In this document: positions 13,517-19,525 of the stretch, one piece after another
How the letters are laid out: the number at the start of each line of letters is the position of its first letter
How positions within the stretch are numbered: position 1 is the first letter of the stretch
NCBI GenBank assembly: GCA_003241595.1
Contig: QFOU01000037.1
Span: 1 to 21,913 of the forward strand
From: Pseudomonas fluorescens
Lineage (GTDB): Bacteria > Pseudomonadota > Alphaproteobacteria > UBA2136 > UBA6156
Length of the DNA stretch: 21,913 nt
Direction: 5' to 3'
Made by a program: the position numbers and the translations under genes
The notes under the pieces: generated by a model
The model's database searches: none
What the model saw: the letters and a program-made list of their open reading frames with translations, nothing else
Told to the model about the DNA's origin: nothing

Positions 13517-14332
13517 ATGACGGACGTATGGTCTCAATTTGAAGTGTATGGCAAAGCGTTGGCCGATTGGACTATGGAAGAAGGGATTACCCCCCGCTCT
13601 GCCGCGTTGTGTCGTGACATTAGTGAGGCGTTGTTGAAGCCGGAGACTTTTCACATGGTTGCCGATTTGCGCAACGTGAGTAAAATCCAGAATTACCGCT
13701 CCCGCTTTGCGGAAAAGTGGTCGGAGTTGTACTGCTGTATGGAAGCTGATGTTGCTGAAGAATTGAAGCGCAACTGTCAGACTTATGAAGAATTCCGTGC
13801 TTATGCTGATTCTCATTGGTTTTTGAGCGAATATAATAAGCTGATTGGTTCGGAGATCGCCTTATTCGAGCAAAATGGTTTTGACATGAATGGGTTAAAG
13901 ATCTGTATGATCGGCCCCGGTGCTTTGCCCTTTACTGGCTTGGCTATGGTGAATGCGGGTGCGGAAGTGACCCTTGTTGATATGTATCGCCCTGCCTGCG
14001 AGTGGTCACGGATGTGGTTGAACCGGTTCTTCCCCGACCGCGTATGGAATGTTGTTGAGGCCGCGGGCGAGAGTTTTGATTATTCGGAATTTGATTTGGT
14101 ATTTGTAGCCGGTATGTTGTTCAACCGTGCGGCTGTGCTTGAGGCGATCAAGGCTACCCAGCCGAAGAATGTATTGCTGCGCACGACATTTGGACGGCGC
14201 CCGTTAAGTTTGCTGAAATATCAGGTTCCGGAAGAAGAGCTTGTTCAGCTTGGTAATGTCGAGTTTGCTGGAGAATCGGCTCCGCCATTGAGTGTGGGAT
14301 GTGTGGCGCTGCTTTACCGGTATGCCTCTTAA
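13517..14332 (+). CDS. nicotianamine-synthase-like protein (SAM-dependent)
   Basis: This 271-residue protein resembles nicotianamine synthases, which transfer aminobutyrate units from S-adenosylmethionine to build metal chelators (nicotianamine in plants, staphylopine-type opines in bacteria). The order of motifs agrees by eye: YNKLIGSEIALF (about 106-117), a Rossmann start KICMIGPGALPFTGLAMVNAGAEVTLVD (128-155) in which GPGALPFT resembles the NAS GSGPLPLT, then EFDLVFVAGMLFN (191-203), NVLLRTTFGRRPLS (218-231), which parallels the NAS GVLLVRSAKGAR region, and a final VGCVALLYR strand. The longer frame from 13481 lacks a ribosome binding site; GAAGGA precedes the ATG at 13517. It is followed by a terminator and then by Cys-rich small genes. 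No opine dehydrogenase or metallophore exporter is visible. It may also be a different SAM-dependent enzyme of the same fold. Confidence 0.65.
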   Translation: MTDVWSQFEVYGKALADWTMEEGITPRSAALCRDISEALLKPETFHMVADLRNVSKIQNYRSRFAEKWSELYCCMEADVAEELKRNCQTYEEFRAYADSHWFLSEYNKLIGSEIALFEQNGFDMNGLKICMIGPGALPFTGLAMVNAGAEVTLVDMYRPACEWSRMWLNRFFPDRVWNVVEAAGESFDYSEFDLVFVAGMLFNRAAVLEAIKATQPKNVLLRTTFGRRPLSLLKYQVPEEELVQLGNVEFAGESAPPLSVGCVALLYRYAS

Positions 14333-14336
14333 TTTA

Positions 14337-14364
14337 AAAGCCGCCCTCAATCGGGCGGTTTTTT
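14337..14364 (+). terminator. intrinsic terminator after the NAS-like gene
   Basis: Stem CCGCCC / GGGCGG (14341-14346 / 14353-14358), flanked by an A-run and TTTTTT, with a 6-base loop. Confidence 0.93.
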
Positions 14365-14438
14365 ATGGTTCTGATTGAAAAATAGGCGGGTGTGGCGGGG
14401 CGGTGACGGCAGCGAATGGGCATGTTGCGGTGAAGTGT

Positions 14439-14461
14439 ATATGTTTCAATTGGATACATAT
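14439..14461. promoter_or_regulatory. imperfect palindrome, possible operator
   Basis: The outer arms ATATGT (14439-14444) and ACATAT (14456-14461) are exact inverted copies, and 9 of 11 position pairs over the 23 bases are complementary. It lies in the 207-base gap between the NAS-like terminator and the Cys-rich operon, 30 bases before copy 2 of the 24-bp element. No regulator is assigned. Confidence 0.4.
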
Positions 14462-14484
14462 GTTGTAAACAAATTATGGTTTTA

Positions 14485-14508
14485 AGACCCTAAAAAGATT
14501 GGCGTTGA
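14485..14508 (+). repeat. 24-bp intergenic element, copy 2
   Basis: The core 14491-14508 is identical to 11372-11389 and in the same orientation. A TTGAAA (14505-14510) overlapping its end and TATAGC (14527-14532) lie 16 bases apart, so it could form the -35 side of a promoter for the Cys-rich operon. Confidence 0.6.
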
Positions 14509-14571
14509 AACGGTTGGGGAGAGGTTTATAGCTGGGGTTACCAAAGAGATCCCCTCCGACGGAGAAACACC

Positions 14572-14862
14572 ATGAGAGTTTGTAGCTGTGCAGAGCGATT
14601 CTGCCAGAAGAACGGGCCGTGTGATGTTCAGGCTGCCGTTGATAGGGCGAACCTTCATCGACAGACCTGCGGCAAGCCGCCCCTTATGAATAGACATGTT
14701 GATGTCGAGCTTGCCGTAGGACAGTTCTACGACACGCACAAAGCAGAAACCGGCAAAAAGCCATGCCATGGTTGCAAACCATTGGTGCGGCAGGAAGTGC
14801 GTGAAATTTTGGCCGGTGGCCAATGTGAAGGGGCTATGCCCCGGATGCAGGAGGTTGCGTGA
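14572..14862 (+). CDS. small cysteine-rich protein
   Basis: I do not recognise this 96-residue protein. It has eight cysteines (4, 6, 11, 17, 33, 65, 68, 85), including CSC, a CX4C-like spacing and a CHGC pair (PCHGCK), plus several histidines. This suggests metal or Fe-S binding. It has no signal peptide or membrane segment, so it is probably cytoplasmic and its cysteines are reduced. CGGAGA precedes the ATG with normal spacing. The stop codon overlaps the ATG of the next small gene (TGATG), so both are translated from one mRNA. The Cys-rich composition and the NAS-like gene just upstream point to a metal theme, but this is inference. Confidence 0.7.
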   Translation: MRVCSCAERFCQKNGPCDVQAAVDRANLHRQTCGKPPLMNRHVDVELAVGQFYDTHKAETGKKPCHGCKPLVRQEVREILAGGQCEGAMPRMQEVA

Positions 14863-15005
14863 TGCGTTGCCTCTTCAATCTCAAGTTCTGGCAGGAGTTT
14901 GCGATCTCTTTTCATCAAACCATGAAAGAGATCGACTGGACCGACTGCAAAACCCCGCTTTCCTTCCGGACGCGTCATTTCCGCCATTGGCGGGAACGCT
15001 CCTAA
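14862..15005 (+). CDS. 47-residue small protein, translationally coupled
   Basis: The ATG at 14862 shares bases with the TGA of the preceding gene (ATGA-type overlap) and has a perfect AGGAGG at 14849-14854, 7 bases upstream. The product begins MRCLFNLKFWQEFAISFHQ and ends HFRHWRERS. It is basic and aromatic-rich, with two cysteines and three histidines. I do not recognise it. The near-consensus ribosome binding site inside the upstream gene and the coupled start are the main evidence that it is translated. Confidence 0.62.
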   Translation: MRCLFNLKFWQEFAISFHQTMKEIDWTDCKTPLSFRTRHFRHWRERS

Positions 15006-15024
15006 CTTTTGAAAGGATATGATC

Positions 15025-15228
15025 GTGACTCAGTCCAAGGCTAAGTGCCAGACTTCGGTTCGGCCGGTTGCGTGCAGTGAACGCTGTGCCGCCTTTACCA
15101 ACTGTGCGACGCGCATTGCACGCGAGGCCCTGAACGATTTGTTGCTTGCCACCTATGATGCTCCGCTTGACCAGCGTTTGGATCATCGGGTTGCAGCCCC
15201 TCATCATGCTGCGATTATGGTTCAGTAG
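15025..15228 (+). CDS. small protein with CX8CX3CX5C cysteine pattern
   Basis: The protein of 67 residues (69 if the ATG at 15019 is used) starts MTQSKAKC and has four cysteines at 8, 17, 21 and 27, then a helical segment TRIAREALNDLLLATYDAPLDQRL and a histidine-containing tail (DHRVAAPHHAAIMVQ). I chose the GTG at 15025 because AGGA (15014-15017) is 7 bases away, whereas the ATG at 15019 is only 1 base from it; the difference is two residues. The cysteine cluster could form a small zinc or Fe-S site. It is the third small gene of the cluster and ends at a strong terminator. The family is not recognised. Confidence 0.68.
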   Translation: MTQSKAKCQTSVRPVACSERCAAFTNCATRIAREALNDLLLATYDAPLDQRLDHRVAAPHHAAIMVQ

Positions 15229-15246
15229 CTGAACCTTGCTTACGTT

Positions 15247-15277
15247 AAGAACCCCTGCTTTAGTCAGGGGTTCTTTT
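15247..15277 (+). terminator. intrinsic terminator after the small-gene operon
   Basis: Perfect 11-bp stem AAGAACCCCTG / CAGGGGTTCTT with a 7-base loop, followed by a T-rich tract. Confidence 0.92.
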
Positions 15278-15303
15278 CTGTTAGGGGAGTTGACAGAGGT
15301 GTT

Positions 15304-15738
15304 ATGCTAACCCACATGAAGGCTATGAAGACTCCCGACACTGCTAAAATGCGCGCCACGACCTCGGTTGTGAGCATGCTTTCGATTTTGCCGCATGTGT
15401 TTTGCTGTGGAATTCCTGCGCTGATGGCGATCATCAGTTTGGGTACCACCATTGGGTTGGCCGGTGTGTTGGCGAGCAACCCGCTGTATCGGTTTGTGGA
15501 TGAGTATCACTCCATTTTGATCGGGATTGCCGTGGGGAGTGTAGTGTTGAGCGGGGTTTTGAACTTTGTGGCGTGGCGTATTGATTGCCATACGGCGGCT
15601 TCGCATTGCCACCATGGTGATTGTGCCCCGAAGAAGCGGGGAAGCTTTAAGATCTTCCTGTTCTCGTATGTGTTGCTGGTATTGGACTTGGCGTGGTTTG
15701 CCAGTGAAGAGTTTATTCTGGGTTTGCATCATCATTAA
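15304..15738 (+). CDS. Cys/His-rich inner-membrane protein, possibly MerC-like
   Basis: The 144-residue protein has hydrophobic segments at about 23-57 (two helices with a break), 71-93 and 115-133. A vicinal cysteine pair lies at the start of the first segment (LPHVFCCGIPALMAIISLGTTIGLAG). The loop before the last helix is rich in possible metal ligands (DCHTAASHCHHGDC), and the C-terminus ends in HHH. The cysteine pair within a helix followed by a Gly-rich helix recalls the mercury transporter MerC, but the match is only partial, and the family may be unnamed. A role in metal transport or sensing is inferred. AGAGG precedes the ATG at 15304 with a short spacer; an ATG at 15316 or 15325 is possible. 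TTGACA at 15290-15295 has no proper -10. Confidence 0.78.
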   Translation: MLTHMKAMKTPDTAKMRATTSVVSMLSILPHVFCCGIPALMAIISLGTTIGLAGVLASNPLYRFVDEYHSILIGIAVGSVVLSGVLNFVAWRIDCHTAASHCHHGDCAPKKRGSFKIFLFSYVLLVLDLAWFASEEFILGLHHH

Positions 15739-15764
15739 GCATTGGCCCTGCTGAAGGGGTTGAG

Positions 15765-15788
15765 AGGCGCTGGTAGGGCGCCTTTTTT
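15765..15788 (+). terminator. intrinsic terminator
   Basis: Stem AGGCGC / GCGCCT (15765-15770 / 15778-15783) with a 7-base loop, followed by TTTTTT. Confidence 0.9.
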
Positions 15789-15841
15789 GGGTTTAGGCTC
15801 TGTGGGCTTTAAAAATGAACTTAGTAAAAGGGGAGAAATCC

Positions 15842-17116
15842 ATGCAGTTCAATAAAATCAAGGCTCCGACCAGCGGCCAGAAGATTACCATGACCAATGG
15901 GGTGCTGAATGTGCCCAACAACCCGATCATCGCTTTTATTGAAGGGGATGGTACTGGGGCTGATATTTGGGCTGCGTCCCAGAAGGTTCTCGATGCGGCG
16001 GTACAAAAGGCCTACAACGGTGAGCGCAAGATTGAGTGGATGGAAGTGTACGCCGGTGAAAAGGCCAACACCGTTTACAATGAACAGGTGTGGTTGCCGG
16101 AAGAAACCCTTGAAGCTTTCCGTGAGTACCTTGTTGGTATCAAGGGCCCGCTGACCACACCGGTTGGTGGTGGTTTCCGCAGCCTGAACGTAGCGCTGCG
16201 CCAAGAGTTGGACTTGTACACCTGCTTGCGTCCGGTACGTTGGTTCACTGGTGTGCCCAGCCCGGTAAAGCATCCTGAGTACGTGGACATGACCGTATTC
16301 CGTGAAAACAGCGAAGATATTTATGCGGGTATTGAATTTACCGCCCAGAGCGAACAGGCCAAGAAGTTGATCAACTTCCTACAGACCGAAATGGGTGTGA
16401 AGAAGATCCGCTTCCCTGAGACATCCGGTATCGGTATCAAGCCGGTTTCTCAAGAAGGCACAGAGCGCCTTGTACGCGCTGCCATTGAGCACGCTTTGGC
16501 GCACAACCTGCCGAGCGTGACCCTGGTTCACAAGGGTAACATCATGAAGTTTACAGAAGGTGCCTTCATGCAGTGGGGTTATGACCTGGCCAAGCGCGAA
16601 TACCGCGACCAGATCGTAACCTGGGATGAGTGCAAGGGCGATGTGCCTGCCGGCAAATTGCTGATCAAGGACAGCATTGCAGATGCATTCCTCCAGCAGA
16701 TCCTGACCCGTCCGCGCGAGTACAGCGTTGTGGCGACCTGCAACCTGAACGGTGACTATATCTCTGACGCGCTGGCGGCTCAGGTTGGTGGTATCGGTAT
16801 TGCCCCGGGTGCGAACATCAACTACGTGACCGGCCATGCCGTGTTTGAAGCGACCCATGGCACTGCGCCCAAGTATGCCGGCTTGGACAAGGTTAACCCG
16901 AGCAGCGTGATCCTGAGTGGTGAAATGATGTTCCGCTACATGGGTTGGAATGAAGCTGCCGACCTGCTGATTGCGGGTGTTGAAGGCGCCATTTCCAGCA
17001 AGAAGGTGACCTACGACTTTGCCCGTTTGATGGATGGTGCGACCGAGGTTAAGTGCTCGGCCTTTGGGGACAACATCATTGCTCATATGAGCGGTGCGGC
17101 TTCCAAGGCTGCGTAA
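15842..17116 (+). CDS. icd: NADP-dependent isocitrate dehydrogenase
   Basis: This TCA-cycle enzyme converts isocitrate to 2-oxoglutarate, reducing NADP+ and releasing CO2. The 424-residue protein is highly similar throughout to E. coli Icd: GDGTGADIW, IKGPLTTPVGGGFRSLNVALRQELDLY (Ser114 corresponds to the E. coli Ser113 that binds isocitrate and is phosphorylated by AceK), FRENSEDIYAG, VHKGNIMKFTEGAF, NLNGDYISDALAAQVGGIG, and HGTAPKYAGLDKVNPSS, in which K-Y fits NADP specificity. I chose the ATG at 15842 because AAGGGGAG lies 7 bases upstream; the frame is open to 15815 without such a site. Many alphaproteobacteria carry the dimeric, eukaryote-like type instead, so this E. coli type is a taxonomic clue. 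It stands alone with its own terminator. Confidence 0.97.
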   Translation: MQFNKIKAPTSGQKITMTNGVLNVPNNPIIAFIEGDGTGADIWAASQKVLDAAVQKAYNGERKIEWMEVYAGEKANTVYNEQVWLPEETLEAFREYLVGIKGPLTTPVGGGFRSLNVALRQELDLYTCLRPVRWFTGVPSPVKHPEYVDMTVFRENSEDIYAGIEFTAQSEQAKKLINFLQTEMGVKKIRFPETSGIGIKPVSQEGTERLVRAAIEHALAHNLPSVTLVHKGNIMKFTEGAFMQWGYDLAKREYRDQIVTWDECKGDVPAGKLLIKDSIADAFLQQILTRPREYSVVATCNLNGDYISDALAAQVGGIGIAPGANINYVTGHAVFEATHGTAPKYAGLDKVNPSSVILSGEMMFRYMGWNEAADLLIAGVEGAISSKKVTYDFARLMDGATEVKCSAFGDNIIAHMSGAASKAA

Positions 17117-17132
17117 GTAGGCAAGCTACGCA

Positions 17133-17163
17133 AAAAAGCCCGGATGCAATATCCGGGCTTTTT
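17133..17163. terminator. bidirectional intrinsic terminator
   Basis: A 13-bp perfect stem (17133-17145 / 17151-17163, core GCCCGGAT / ATCCGGGC) with a GCAAT loop and A/T runs on each side. It serves icd and the convergent minus-strand gene. Confidence 0.94.
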
Positions 17164-17179
17164 CGTTTGAATAGGCTTT

Positions 17180-17572
17180 TCAGCCTGCGTAGCGCGAGTG
17201 GGGGACTGCTCTTTTCCAGAGTTTCAGATCCTTTTCAATGTCCTGCTGGCTCATGTGATTGGCGTAAGGGCGAATCATAGTTTTGCGTAGCATATAGTTG
17301 ATGACATCTGTGTACTCTTCGAGTTCGCGCTGCCGGGTGGGCCCGAAGACGATGGGCCACATTTGACGCGCGAAGTACAATTCGTATTCTTTCTCTGAAA
17401 AGTAGATGATCTTGATATTATCGAGCGAGATGATGTCGCGATCCATGCCGTTGAGGGCATCTTGAACCGCTTCGACACCATGGCCGACAAGAAAGCGTGT
17501 GTGAGGCTGGATCTTGAGATGAGGCAAAGCACTTTGCTGGGAGGTGTCTCCTTGATTCGGCTTATGTAACAT
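17180..17572 (-). CDS. hypothetical protein (130 aa)
   Basis: This protein is not recognised. It is soluble, with no signal peptide. After a polar, probably flexible N-terminus (about 1-18) it has LKIQPHTRFLVGHGVEAVQDAL, a hydrophobic strand NIKIIYFSEKEYELYFARQMWP, and a helical C-terminus with charged residues (RQRELEEYTDVINYMLRK, SQQDIEKDLKLWKRAV). GGAG lies 6 bases before the ATG. It is convergent with icd and shares its terminator. The next minus-strand gene upstream is separated by its own terminator. Confidence 0.72.
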   Translation of the reverse strand: MLHKPNQGDTSQQSALPHLKIQPHTRFLVGHGVEAVQDALNGMDRDIISLDNIKIIYFSEKEYELYFARQMWPIVFGPTRQRELEEYTDVINYMLRKTMIRPYANHMSQQDIEKDLKLWKRAVPHSRYAG

Positions 17573-17682
17573 CGCTGTCTCCGCGAGTTTGAGGAAGTTT
17601 TTTATATGCGAAATGTTCTGCTGATGCCTGACCAGAGTGAGCCAAATTCCAGAGGCTTACAAGTAGGGATTTGAAGTAAGGC

Positions 17683-17715
17683 AAAAAAATGAGAAGCGTT
17701 GGTGCGCCTCTCATT
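17683..17715 (-). terminator. intrinsic terminator of the 17724-17936 gene
   Basis: Arms 17688-17699 and 17704-17715 pair (AATGAGA / TCTCATT plus GCG / CGC, one mismatch). On the minus strand they are followed by a run of T. Confidence 0.8.
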
Positions 17716-17723
17716 GTATCGAA

Positions 17724-17936
17724 TTACGCGGCTGCGAAAGAAAGCTGTCTGGCTTGCTCGCGCAGGGCGGAAGCATCGGCGGTGATGATGGTACCTTCGA
17801 TGTAGTTAGCGAGAAGCAGGAGGGCTTCGCCGTTTTGGGGATTGGCCTCGCAGTTGGCTACGAGGATCGGGATTTCGGAGTGGGAGCTGAAAAGAGCTTT
17901 TGCATCACCCACGCTATTGATGATCGGGTTTTTCAT
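17724..17936 (-). CDS. small hypothetical protein (70 aa)
   Basis: This protein is not recognised. It has alternating hydrophobic and polar segments (IPILVANCEANPQNGEALLLLANYIEGTIITADASAL) and an Ala-rich tail. There is no signal peptide and one cysteine. AAGGGA lies upstream of the ATG, though with a rather long spacer, and a terminator follows closely, which supports a real gene. No neighbour suggests a function. Confidence 0.6.
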   Translation of the reverse strand: MKNPIINSVGDAKALFSSHSEIPILVANCEANPQNGEALLLLANYIEGTIITADASALREQARQLSFAAA

Positions 17937-18048
17937 GGGAATATCCCTTCAAAGGAACGTGTGAAGTTTCGATCAAATAGTACCATTCAGAATGATAAGC
18001 GCTAGTTATGAGGTATATTTTGTAAGCTATATGTAACGGAATATGCAT

Positions 18049-18078
18049 AAAAAAACCGGAAGCGCGGGGCGCTTCCGG
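18049..18078 (-). terminator. intrinsic terminator of the 18095-18877 gene
   Basis: Perfect 10-bp stem CCGGAAGCGC / GCGCTTCCGG (18056-18065 / 18069-18078), followed on the minus strand by seven T. Confidence 0.94.
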
Positions 18079-18094
18079 GTTGGAGGGTCGATAT

Positions 18095-18877
18095 TCAGCT
18101 TTTGCGAGTGCCATAACGGTAGGTTGGCTCGCGCAGCGTGAGAAGTGGGGAAGGTGTGCGAAGTTGTTCTGAGGCAGACAGAACTTTTGGAACTTCCGGC
18201 GCCTTTCGTTTTTTTGGAGCTTTGGGCTCTGTCTGCTTGGGAGGTTCGCTTGGAGTGGTTTCCTGTTCAGTTGCCCCGTTTTCGGTGGCTTGCTGTTCAA
18301 GAGCCATGTTGTTGGCGATGTACTCTTCTGCGGCTTGAGTGAACTCGTCCTCCTCTGTCTGCTCGCCCTGCGGCTGTGTTGCTGCGATGGGTTGTGACAC
18401 CCGTGGAGAGCGCTTGAGCCAGCTCAGTGCTTTTTTCATGAGACCTGGTTTTTGGGGCGCAGGCTCTGGTGCCGGTGTCTCCGTCTTGTTTTCTGAGTCA
18501 ACTGCGTGAGCTGTTTCAGAAACAGTGTCGGTGCTTTCTGTGGCCGGAGCTGGTGCTTCGGGCTCTGCTGACGGTTCTTCGGTTGTTGTTTGGCGCGGCG
18601 GGGCGGTATTGTTTTCCGGAGGAGTTGGCTGAGTTTCCTCGACAATAACGGTTGTCACTGTTCTTACCTCTATAACCGGAGGTTCTGCCGGTTTTTCGGG
18701 TTCATCGATGCGGAGTTCCTCCTCGGTGATTGTTACCGTGACGTCATCTTGTTTCGGGGCCTCCGATTTTGGAGCTTCTAATCTAGGGGGGATGGTGTAG
18801 TAATCGCGCTCTTTTTCAAGCTCGATCTCTTTTTCAGTCTTACGCGTGTTTCTGGATCTGCGCGAATTCTTGGCCAT
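18095..18877 (-). CDS. Pro/Glu/Thr-rich, probably disordered protein
   Basis: The 260-residue protein has a basic N-terminus (MAKNSRRSRNTRKTEKEIELEKERD), then a long low-complexity region rich in Pro, Glu, Ala and Thr, a short basic hydrophobic helix about midway (GLMKKALSWLKRSP), a second acidic stretch, and a basic C-terminus (KAPKKRKAPEVPK ... TYRYGTRKS). No known domain is visible. The start was set at the ATG at 18877, which has AAGGAGG at ideal spacing; the frame is open to 18982 without a site. The amphipathic basic helix could contact membranes or nucleic acid; this is inference. It is divergent from yajC, with a 14-bp palindrome in the gap. Such proteins evolve fast, so homologues may be hard to find. 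Confidence 0.75.
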   Translation of the reverse strand: MAKNSRRSRNTRKTEKEIELEKERDYYTIPPRLEAPKSEAPKQDDVTVTITEEELRIDEPEKPAEPPVIEVRTVTTVIVEETQPTPPENNTAPPRQTTTEEPSAEPEAPAPATESTDTVSETAHAVDSENKTETPAPEPAPQKPGLMKKALSWLKRSPRVSQPIAATQPQGEQTEEDEFTQAAEEYIANNMALEQQATENGATEQETTPSEPPKQTEPKAPKKRKAPEVPKVLSASEQLRTPSPLLTLREPTYRYGTRKS

Positions 18878-18916
18878 GGCGGCCTCCTTTTGAACGAAAT
18901 GGACAATTTGGATGAG

Positions 18917-18930
18917 CCGGATGTATCCGG
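18917..18930. promoter_or_regulatory. palindrome in the divergent gap before yajC
   Basis: CCGGAT-GT-ATCCGG is a near-perfect 14-bp palindrome, 40 bases upstream of the 18877 start. It could be an operator or a leader hairpin. The remaining 250-base gap shows no gene. Confidence 0.35.
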
Positions 18931-19029
18931 AACTTATCTGAAAGATGGGGTGTAAATGTGTGTTTTCAAGGGGAACATGCATGGTTGGGAGGCATTAAAG
19001 GGGTATTGGCGGCGCGTTACGCTACGTTG

Positions 19030-19058
19030 TTGATGGACGTAAGCGGCGTTTTTGCTTA
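19030..19058 (+). promoter_or_regulatory. possible yajC-secD promoter
   Basis: TTGATG (19030-19035) and TGCTTA (19053-19058) are 17 bases apart. The -10 is poor, so this is only a candidate. Confidence 0.3.
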
Positions 19059-19136
19059 TGGTGGGGGCGTTTGGTGGTGGGACAGGCAGGGCCGTGGCCT
19101 CTGTTTGAAAGAGAAGATAATAAAGGATTTAAATTT

Positions 19137-19487
19137 ATGATTTCCGTTGCTTACGCTCAAGATGCTGCTGCCACTGCCGGTGGTTTGCCTGCTATTGTTA
19201 TGAGCGCGTTGCCTTTCCTGCTGGTATTTGCTGTATTTTACTTTGTGTTGCTGCGTCCGCAAATTACCGCCGCTAAGAAGCATGCTGCTTTGTTGGCAGC
19301 TTTGAAAAAAGGCGATGTGGTTTTAACCGACGGTGGTTTGATTGGTGAAGTGAGTAGCCTGAAGGATGCTTTTGCTCACGTGCGTTTGGCGGATGGTGTG
19401 ACCGTAACCGTAGCCCGTGAAGCTGTACGTAGTATTTTGGAAGGTGACGCTGCCAAGGGCTGGGAAGCCAAGTCTTCCAAGCGCTAG
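19137..19487 (+). CDS. yajC: YajC, Sec translocase accessory protein
   Basis: YajC is a small inner-membrane protein of the SecDF-YajC complex that assists protein export. The 116-residue product has a short periplasmic N-terminus, one membrane helix at about 20-40 (AIVMSALPFLLVFAVFYFVLLRPQ) ending in the conserved LRPQ, and a cytoplasmic domain with KKGDVVLTDGGLIGEV, the typical GD-V-T-GGL-G motif, and VTVAREAVRSIL. The frame is open to 19071, but AAAGGA (19122-19127) and the match to family length favour the ATG at 19137. It is followed by secD after 38 bases. Confidence 0.96.
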   Translation: MISVAYAQDAAATAGGLPAIVMSALPFLLVFAVFYFVLLRPQITAAKKHAALLAALKKGDVVLTDGGLIGEVSSLKDAFAHVRLADGVTVTVAREAVRSILEGDAAKGWEAKSSKR

Positions 19488-19525
19488 TTGCGTATTGATT
19501 AGTTAACCGGTAGCGGGGAGTTAAG

